DNA of 10,988 nt from Bacteroidales bacterium (GTDB lineage: Bacteria; Bacteroidota; Bacteroidia; Bacteroidales; FEN-979), in NCBI GenBank assembly GCA_016926765.1, contig JAFGNY010000033.1, positions 1-10,988 of the forward strand, written 5' to 3'. The notes under the pieces were generated by a model. It ran no database searches. It saw only the letters and a program-made list of their open reading frames with translations, and was not told the DNA's origin. The translations under genes and the position numbers were made by a program. Below are positions 5,894 through 10,988 of the stretch, piece after piece (the stretch's first letter is position 1; each line of letters starts with the position of its first letter).

Positions 5894-6877
5894 CTATTTA
5901 AACTCATTTTCTTCATTTTCAGGATACTCTTGAGTTTTGAGTGCTTCAATTCGGGCTGCAAAGTAACTACTTTTTTCCGGGAAAAGCAAACACAATTTCT
6001 CATAGACACGAATTGACTTTCCTGTATTTCCCTGCTTATGGTAAAGAATTGCCAGAGTCTCACTCACAATTTCATCCTCATCCTGGATATCTCTTGGAGA
6101 TAACCGGTTAGGTTTTAAAAGAACTTGTCGGGGTGAAGAAATCCTGGGTTCTTCCCGGATAAACTTCTCGATCAGCTCCTCTTTGGAAAAATGTCCGGTT
6201 GATTCAACCGAAAATGTCACACGTTGTTTCACGGGGCTTTCAGGAGGAGGTAATTCTGAGTTGTGAGCAGAATAGATTTCACGACTTTCTCCATGTTCTT
6301 CTGCAATCTCTTGCAACCTCCTGTGAACGATCTCCAGCAATTTTTCCCTTAAGGAATCCCCACCAGTAGGTTCATCACTACCAGGAATGACAGGCTTGAA
6401 TGCTATGACAGGTCGTTTGGATACAGGAGGTGGTGTAATGGGGTGGGAGGTGGATGGCGTTACGAATGGAGAGGCTGGGGAGGGGGTTATGGGTTGCAGG
6501 GGTAATTTGGTTGAAGTGGGAGAAAAGGTGGGAACAGAGGGTTTGCGTATGGGAGGTTTTACCGGTTCTGGGGATGGTGGAATGACCGCGGTTTTTACAG
6601 GGATTACTCGTTGGTATGGAGTGACAGGTTTCGGGTGGGTGATGCGGTACCTGTCAATGAGATGTTTCAGCTGTTTACGGTCACCGGCATATGCTGATGC
6701 TCTTTTAAGCTGTACAGCGTAATGAGGATGATCTTCTGCATACAGGTTCAATGCATAAAGAAGATGTGCTGTCTGAAAAAAGGGGAACTCTTTCTGAACC
6801 TCTTCAATCTGTTTTAAGCTTTGGGCATCAACAGCGTTGGGATTGTTGATATAAGCCAAAAACTCCTCCCTATCCAT
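5894..6877 (-). CDS. Proline-rich linker protein with C-terminal TPR-like repeat, unknown function
   Basis: A 327-residue protein I do not recognise by name, in the conserved slot between lptE and secG. Three parts are visible. Residues 1-82 are helical (MDREEFLAYINNPN..., then FPFFQTAHLLYALNLYAE, which reads like a TPR-type helix pair). Residues 83-170 form a low-complexity linker rich in Pro, Ser, Thr and Val. Residues 171-327 include a helix SLREKLLEIVHRRLQEIAEE, the segment KEELIEKFIREEPRI (233-247), and a clear TPR-like unit (about 268-312: ETLAILYHKQGNTGKSIRVY, then EKLCLLFPEKSSYFAARIEAL). No signal peptide or membrane segment is seen, so it is probably cytosolic, perhaps an adaptor between proteins. 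The ATG at 6875-6877 lies 17 nt after lptE with an AGAAGG site. Context suggests an envelope or secretion role, but that is inference. Confidence 0.85.
   Translation of the reverse strand: MDREEFLAYINNPNAVDAQSLKQIEEVQKEFPFFQTAHLLYALNLYAEDHPHYAVQLKRASAYAGDRKQLKHLIDRYRITHPKPVTPYQRVIPVKTAVIPPSPEPVKPPIRKPSVPTFSPTSTKLPLQPITPSPASPFVTPSTSHPITPPPVSKRPVIAFKPVIPGSDEPTGGDSLREKLLEIVHRRLQEIAEEHGESREIYSAHNSELPPPESPVKQRVTFSVESTGHFSKEELIEKFIREEPRISSPRQVLLKPNRLSPRDIQDEDEIVSETLAILYHKQGNTGKSIRVYEKLCLLFPEKSSYFAARIEALKTQEYPENEENEFK
6477..6502 (+). other. Putative G-quadruplex motif in the template strand
   Basis: The plus strand has four G runs of 4, 5, 3 and 4 bases separated by loops of 1, 4 and 5 bases, fitting the canonical G3+N1-7 pattern. 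It lies opposite the codons for about residues 126-134 of the proline-rich linker, so the G-rich strand is the transcription template and the mRNA is C-rich. More G doublets and triplets flank it (6428-6455, 6535-6580). The proline codons (CCN) of the linker explain its composition. Confidence 0.5.
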
Positions 6878-6894
6878 TTTTCTGCCTTCTTTGA

Positions 6895-7434
6895 TTACCA
6901 GTTGACCACCGATTTATTGAAAATATCCTGCACAAGCTGGTCATTGATCTCTGCTATCAGGTCATCCTGTACGGAAACTAGGTTTTGAGAGCTTGGATAA
7001 TCGAGATATCTTGAAAAGTTACTTTCAAAATTCTGTTTCTCATCAAATTTGTTTGTGAACTTGACCTGGACAGTAATGGTAAGCCTGTTCAACTGGGCCA
7101 CTTCATTTCCGGAGATCGCCTGTGGCTGAACAGAATATCCTGTGATAGACCCCTCCAGATCCAGATCACCGTTGCGATCTACCAGGATCAGGTTCGTTTG
7201 TGAAGTGAAGTAGTCCTGTAATGCCTCCGTCAGGTTACGGCTGAGAGTAGGAACAACCAGCAAGGCTTTATTCTGGAAGTATCCGATCGAAATCGTTTTC
7301 ACTTCCGGTGAGATGGATGCCCCGGTAAAGCTATAACTCATGCGGCATGACCCGGTGACCATCACTACCGATACCAGGATGATGGCAAGCATGCCTGAAG
7401 AGTTGAATTTGCCGGTGGTGTGCATCGGTCTCAT
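6895..7434 (-). CDS. lptE: LptE-like outer-membrane lipoprotein (LPS assembly)
   Basis: In LPS transport, LptE plugs the LptD barrel in the outer membrane. This 179-residue protein has a lipoprotein signal peptide: a short charged start, hydrophobic core MLAIILVSVVMV (15-26), and lipobox VTGSC with the lipidated cysteine at residue 30. The mature part begins RMSYSFTGASISPEVKTISI and continues GYFQNKALLVVPTLSRNLTEAL, the LptE-family pattern in Bacteroidota. Strand-rich sequence follows (DLDLEGSITGYSVQPQAI, then LNRLTITVQVKFTNKF) and a final helix (LIAEINDQLVQDIFNKSVVNW). The ATG at 7432-7434 overlaps the activator stop as ATGA, so the two are probably co-translated. Residues 4 or 15 are alternative starts, but the first gives the overlap. 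LptE sequences diverge widely, so the family call rests on pattern plus neighbourhood. Confidence 0.85.
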   Translation of the reverse strand: MRPMHTTGKFNSSGMLAIILVSVVMVTGSCRMSYSFTGASISPEVKTISIGYFQNKALLVVPTLSRNLTEALQDYFTSQTNLILVDRNGDLDLEGSITGYSVQPQAISGNEVAQLNRLTITVQVKFTNKFDEKQNFESNFSRYLDYPSSQNLVSVQDDLIAEINDQLVQDIFNKSVVNW

Positions 7435-8654
7435 TCTTCAATATCGTATTCTTTTATTTTACGATAAAGTGTGCGCTCAGAGATGCCAAGTTCCCTGGCT
7501 GCTTCCTTCCGTTTGCCGTCAAATTTCTTTAATGCGCGTCTGATAAATTCAACTTCCTGTTTTTGAAGGGAGAGGGATTCATTGACTTCCTCCGGCTCTT
7601 CCACAGTCTCATCGAATTTCGAATTTGAATGCTGCACGATGATCGGAATATCCCCGCCTTTCTCCTCCGGAAAATCATGATAAAGTCGTTTAAGCAGGTG
7701 TTTGCTCTCCCCCACGGTTCCTTCCAGACTTTCACTTTCCAGAAGATTCATGACAAGCTGCTTGAGATCATTCATATCCCGCTTCATATCAAAGAGGACT
7801 TTATAGAGCAACTCCCGTTCAGATATCTTTGTTGACTCTTCTCCTTTGTAAAGAATAGGTAGTTCACTGATATGACTGTCTGGCAGATATTTTTTCAATG
7901 TCTCTTCATTGATCTCCCTGTTTCTCTCAATGATAGATATCTGCTCAGTTATATTTTTAAGCTGGCGGATATTTCCCGGCCAGCGATAATGAGTCAACAG
8001 ATGCACCGCCTCTTCATTCAGTACAATCGGAGGCATCCTGTATTTTTCCGCAGCATCACTGGCAAATTTGCGAAACAAGAGATGAATGTCCTCTTTTCTG
8101 TCCCGTAATGGGGGAACATAGATCGGGACGGTATTGAGCCGGTAATAGAGATCCTGCCGGAATTTTCCATTGGCAATGGCATCCGGGATGTTAATGTTGG
8201 TAGCTGCAACAACCCTGACGTTTGTTTTCAGCTCTTTTGAAGAGCCCACACGGATAAATTCGCCACTTTCAAGAACCCGCAGCAATCTGACCTGTGTTGC
8301 AAGGGGTAGCTCCGCTACTTCATCAAGGAAAATGGTGCCGCCGTTGACAACCTCAAAATACCCTTTCCTGGCTTCGTGTGCTCCTGTAAAAGAGCCCTTT
8401 TCATGTCCAAAGAGTTCCGAATCAATCGTTCCTTCCGGGATAGCGCCACAGTTCACAGCAATGTATGGTCCATGTTTACGCGCACTAAGCTGATGGATGA
8501 TCTTCTGAAAGAATTCTTTCCCGGTTCCACTCTCGCCGGAGATTAAAACCGTAATATCCGTTGGGGCAACCTGCCTGGTAACATCAATTGCCCTGTCGAG
8601 CAAAGGTGAATTGCCAATAATTCCAAACCGTTGTTTAATCGCTAAAATGTCCAT
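7431..8654 (-). CDS. Sigma-54 enhancer-binding protein without N-terminal sensor domain
   Basis: An AAA+ activator that uses ATP hydrolysis to open sigma-54 RNA polymerase complexes. From the ATG at 8652-8654 it has 407 residues; a TTG at 8664-8666 would add four, but the family starts MDI.AIKQRFGIIGN, so I use the ATG. Seen: FGIIGNSPLLDRAI at the start of the AAA+ domain, Walker A GESGTGKE (40-47), the sigma-54 contact loop GSFTGA (87-92, serine for the usual alanine), Walker B GGTIFLDE (105-112), the arginine-bearing YYRLN and PPLRDRKEDI segments, and WPGNIRQLKN. A helical linker with coiled-coil-like character follows, then a Fis-type helix-turn-helix at the C-terminus (RKEAARELGISERTLYRKIKEY). 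There is no receiver, GAF or PAS domain, so no obvious signal input. It overlaps lptE by 4 bp and stands 47 bp after pheT, with no clear terminator or promoter in that gap. Confidence 0.93.
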   Translation of the reverse strand: MDILAIKQRFGIIGNSPLLDRAIDVTRQVAPTDITVLISGESGTGKEFFQKIIHQLSARKHGPYIAVNCGAIPEGTIDSELFGHEKGSFTGAHEARKGYFEVVNGGTIFLDEVAELPLATQVRLLRVLESGEFIRVGSSKELKTNVRVVAATNINIPDAIANGKFRQDLYYRLNTVPIYVPPLRDRKEDIHLLFRKFASDAAEKYRMPPIVLNEEAVHLLTHYRWPGNIRQLKNITEQISIIERNREINEETLKKYLPDSHISELPILYKGEESTKISERELLYKVLFDMKRDMNDLKQLVMNLLESESLEGTVGESKHLLKRLYHDFPEEKGGDIPIIVQHSNSKFDETVEEPEEVNESLSLQKQEVEFIRRALKKFDGKRKEAARELGISERTLYRKIKEYDIEE

Positions 8655-8701
8655 CACACTTGCCAAAATGACTGGTCTTTCTATACAATATTACAAAATT
8701 T

Positions 8702-10988
8702 TTACCGGATGGCAGCACATAGCTTATCCGAGAAGGCCTTTGTTAAACGTTCCATAACGTTATCGATTTCAGCATCCTTCAGAGTTTTTGAAGAATCCCC
8801 TAGAAGAAAACTGACGGCATAGGATTTCTTCCCTGCTTCAATCCGGTCTCCTTCATACACATCAACCAGTCCAACCTGGAGAAGAAGTTTTTTCTCAGTT
8901 TCCAGTGCAATTTTCCTAATCTGGTCAAAGGTGATCTCTTGGCCAAGGAGAAGTGCCAGGTCTCTTCTTACAACCGGAAATTTCGGAAGTTCCACATAGA
9001 GTATTGTTCTCCCTGAAATCAGTTGCACAAGCAGGTCCCAGTTCAGATCGGCATAGATTACCGGTTGCCCGATAGTGAATTGGTTCAGGATCGGTTTCCT
9101 GACTAACCCGGCTGATACCAGGAGTTCTCCCTTTTTGGAGTAAGCGAACCCTTGAGATAAAAGATGAGAATCTAAAGCACACTGTTCCAGCGTATCCGGA
9201 TCGATGGACAAACGCTGGAAGAGTGCATGAAGGATCCCCTTGACCATGAAATGAGAAATCGCAGCATCACCTGTATCCCAGCTCTCCGGAAGTTGACGCC
9301 CGGTGAGAAAAAGAGCCAGTCGTTGCTCCTCGTGGTAACCAGGTAATGGGTCAGCATCCTCCCGGCTGGCCAATGAGTAGACGGTTCCCATTTCAAAAAA
9401 CAGCAGGTCGGATGCTTTTCTGTTTAGGTTATAAGCAACCGACTCGAGTCCGCCATAGAGAAGAGTCTGCCGCATCACATCCAGGTCACGGCTGCTTGGA
9501 TTGACTATCCTGACACATTTTTCAACCGGAAAATCCTGATTGTCTTCGTAATAGGATGAATTTGTAAGGGAATTATTCATGATCTCAAAATATCCGTTTG
9601 AGACCAGGAGATCTGCGACAATGTTCCGTAGTTTCCCCATGTCGGGATCAGGGTGAAACGAAAACGAAGACCTGACTTCCTTTGGTATCCCGATATGATT
9701 GTATCCATAAATGCGCAGCACCTCTTCAATAACATCAGACTCACGCGTGACATCCACTTTGAAGGAGGGTATAAGAAGTTCAAGCCCTTCTTTATTTTCC
9801 TCGATGACAGAAAAATCAAGATCGGTCAGGATACTCTTCACCACATTCCGGGGGATTTTCTTTCCAACAAGGCGGTCAAGGTTTTTAAATGTCAGTCTGA
9901 GCTGTTGTTTCTCCACCGGATTGGGATAAACATCAACGATGCCGGAGGTGATCTCCCCTCCGGCGATCTCCCTGATCAGAAGGGCTGCACGTTTCAGGGC
10001 GAAGAGGGTGATCTCGATATCGGCTCCCCGCTCAAAACGGAAGGATGCATCGGTCTGAAGTCCGTGGTGTCTGGCTGTTTTCCGGATAGATACCGGATTG
10101 AAGCAGGCGCTTTCAAGGAAAACATTCCGTGTGGATTCCGTCACCCCTGAATTCAACCCACCAAAGACTCCTGCAATGCACATAGGTCCTTTTTCACTGC
10201 AAATCATCAGATCATCAGGCGTCAGGATCCGGTCAATTTCATCAAGCGTGGTGAAGGATGTCTCCTGACCAAGTTTTTTAACAACCACTTTGCCGCCTTC
10301 AATCTTATCTGCATCAAATGCATGTAACGGCTGACCCACCTCCATCAGGATAAAATTCGTGATGTCGACAATATTATTGATCGGCCGGAGTCCCACGGAA
10401 AGCAACCGGGTTTTCAACCAGACAGGCGACTCGCCTACTTTCACATTGGCGATGGTCAACCCCGAATACCTTGGACTTTCCTCTGTATCCTCCACCACCA
10501 CGTCAACCGGAGGTTTGGCAGAGCCCGGTTTGAAGGCAGAAAGACCCGGCAACACCAGGTGTGCCCGGTCAGGAAGGGAAGATGGATTCTTGCCGGAATT
10601 ATTATATACAGCGGTTATATCCCGGGCCACTCCGATATGGGAAGCAGCGTCGCCGCGGTTGGGGGTCAGTCCGATCTGGTAGATTACATCTTCTGTAACC
10701 TGAAAATACTCATTTGCCGGAGTTCCGGGGATGGAAGAAGGATCGAGCACCATGATCCCTTCATGAGAATCTCCCAGCCCCAGTTCGTCTTCAGCACAGA
10801 TCATTCCTTCCGAAACCTCTCCCCTTAATTTTGCTTTCTGGATCACCAGCTCGGCATCCCCATGATAGAGTTTGGTCCCGATAGTGGCAACAGCTACCTT
10901 CTGCCCGGCCGCAACATTGGAGGCTCCGCACACGATAGGAAGTAATTCAGGACCCCCGACAGATACTTTTGTCAGACTCAGATGGTCT
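8702..10988 (-). CDS. pheT: Phenylalanine-tRNA ligase beta subunit, 5' end cut by the window
   Basis: Beta subunit of the alpha2-beta2 phenylalanyl-tRNA synthetase; it binds tRNA-Phe and edits mischarged Tyr-tRNA. The reading frame is open to the right edge (761 codons present), so the usual first 55-60 residues are missing; the GTG at 10931-10933 is internal, not a start. Visible in order: the tRNA-binding OB domain (SVGGPELLPIVCGASNVAAGQ, AKLRGEVSEGMICAEDELGLG), the B3/B4 editing domain (GLRPINNIVDITNFILMEVG, QPLHAFDADKI), the TDASFRFERGAD motif, the B5 domain ending EEVLRIYGYNHI, the synthetase-like core, and the C-terminal anticodon-binding domain (ELPKFPVVRRDLALLLG...). The C-terminus is complete, ending CAAIR and TAA. 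pheS is not in view. The product is certain. Confidence 0.97.
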   Translation of the reverse strand, partial: DHLSLTKVSVGGPELLPIVCGASNVAAGQKVAVATIGTKLYHGDAELVIQKAKLRGEVSEGMICAEDELGLGDSHEGIMVLDPSSIPGTPANEYFQVTEDVIYQIGLTPNRGDAASHIGVARDITAVYNNSGKNPSSLPDRAHLVLPGLSAFKPGSAKPPVDVVVEDTEESPRYSGLTIANVKVGESPVWLKTRLLSVGLRPINNIVDITNFILMEVGQPLHAFDADKIEGGKVVVKKLGQETSFTTLDEIDRILTPDDLMICSEKGPMCIAGVFGGLNSGVTESTRNVFLESACFNPVSIRKTARHHGLQTDASFRFERGADIEITLFALKRAALLIREIAGGEITSGIVDVYPNPVEKQQLRLTFKNLDRLVGKKIPRNVVKSILTDLDFSVIEENKEGLELLIPSFKVDVTRESDVIEEVLRIYGYNHIGIPKEVRSSFSFHPDPDMGKLRNIVADLLVSNGYFEIMNNSLTNSSYYEDNQDFPVEKCVRIVNPSSRDLDVMRQTLLYGGLESVAYNLNRKASDLLFFEMGTVYSLASREDADPLPGYHEEQRLALFLTGRQLPESWDTGDAAISHFMVKGILHALFQRLSIDPDTLEQCALDSHLLSQGFAYSKKGELLVSAGLVRKPILNQFTIGQPVIYADLNWDLLVQLISGRTILYVELPKFPVVRRDLALLLGQEITFDQIRKIALETEKKLLLQVGLVDVYEGDRIEAGKKSYAVSFLLGDSSKTLKDAEIDNVMERLTKAFSDKLCAAIR

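Noticed and set aside
435..6651. Several GGTACC hexamers spread over the window
   Set aside because: About five occurrences against two to three expected by chance, all inside coding sequence and without regular spacing.
6387..6722. Glycine-rich 111-codon open frame on the plus strand
   Set aside because: It is the mirror of the proline-rich linker on the minus strand; no Shine-Dalgarno site or promoter, and no family resemblance.
8648..8664. TTGGCAAG as a sigma-54 promoter for the activator gene itself
   Set aside because: The -12 half is poor, and the element would overlap the start codon, so it could not drive this gene.
8655..8666. TTG start of the sigma-54 activator
   Set aside because: The ATG four codons later matches the family N-terminus (MDI.AIKQRFG); the TTG has no Shine-Dalgarno site.
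9653..10150. 165-codon open frame on the plus strand antisense to pheT
   Set aside because: The opposite strand holds a continuous, conserved PheT sequence; this is a shadow frame.
10931..10933. GTG as the start of pheT
   Set aside because: The frame stays open upstream to the window edge and encodes typical PheT sequence (SVGGPELLPIV) before this codon, so it is an internal valine.

Overview
This window is an ordinary stretch of chromosome from a member of the Bacteroidota, most likely the order Bacteroidales (the family cannot be fixed from sequence alone). The evidence is the gene order response regulator-lptE-TPR protein-secG-groES-groEL, a secreted DUF4468-like protein, a GroEL with a short Gly/Met tail, moderate GC content, and mostly A/T-rich leaders without Shine-Dalgarno sites. 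All ten protein genes lie on the minus strand, so transcription runs from high to low coordinates. I see no rRNA, tRNA, CRISPR array, insertion sequence, phage or plasmid gene, and no gap between genes longer than 165 bp.

In transcription order: (1) the 3' 93% or so of pheT, cut by the right edge (8702-10988). (2) A probable operon of a sigma-54 enhancer-binding protein (7431-8654), an LptE-like outer-membrane lipoprotein (6895-7434), a proline-rich/TPR protein of unknown role (5894-6877) and secG (5514-5846). It ends at a strong intrinsic terminator built on a 22-bp perfect palindrome (5447-5475). (3) The chaperonin operon groES-groEL (5350 down to 3381), ending at a second intrinsic terminator (3328-3360). 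(4) A tight three-gene unit: a secreted DUF4468-like protein (2690-3244), rlmN (1651-2700) and adenine deaminase (20-1654). The genes overlap by 11 and 4 bp, and the last two have unusually good Shine-Dalgarno sites for this phylum.

The genes serve translation (PheT charges tRNA-Phe, RlmN methylates 23S rRNA and tRNA), envelope biogenesis and export (LptE, SecG), protein folding (GroES/GroEL) and purine salvage (Ade). The part most worth a second look is the 163-bp gap between secG and groES. It holds three copies of the octamer CTGACATT (two direct, one inverted), a perfect -24-type sigma-54 box (TGGCACG) with a poor -12 half, and a second 14-bp palindrome in the groES leader. With a sigma-54 activator encoded four genes upstream, this suggests, but does not show, regulated chaperonin expression. 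I found no clearly new biological system here.
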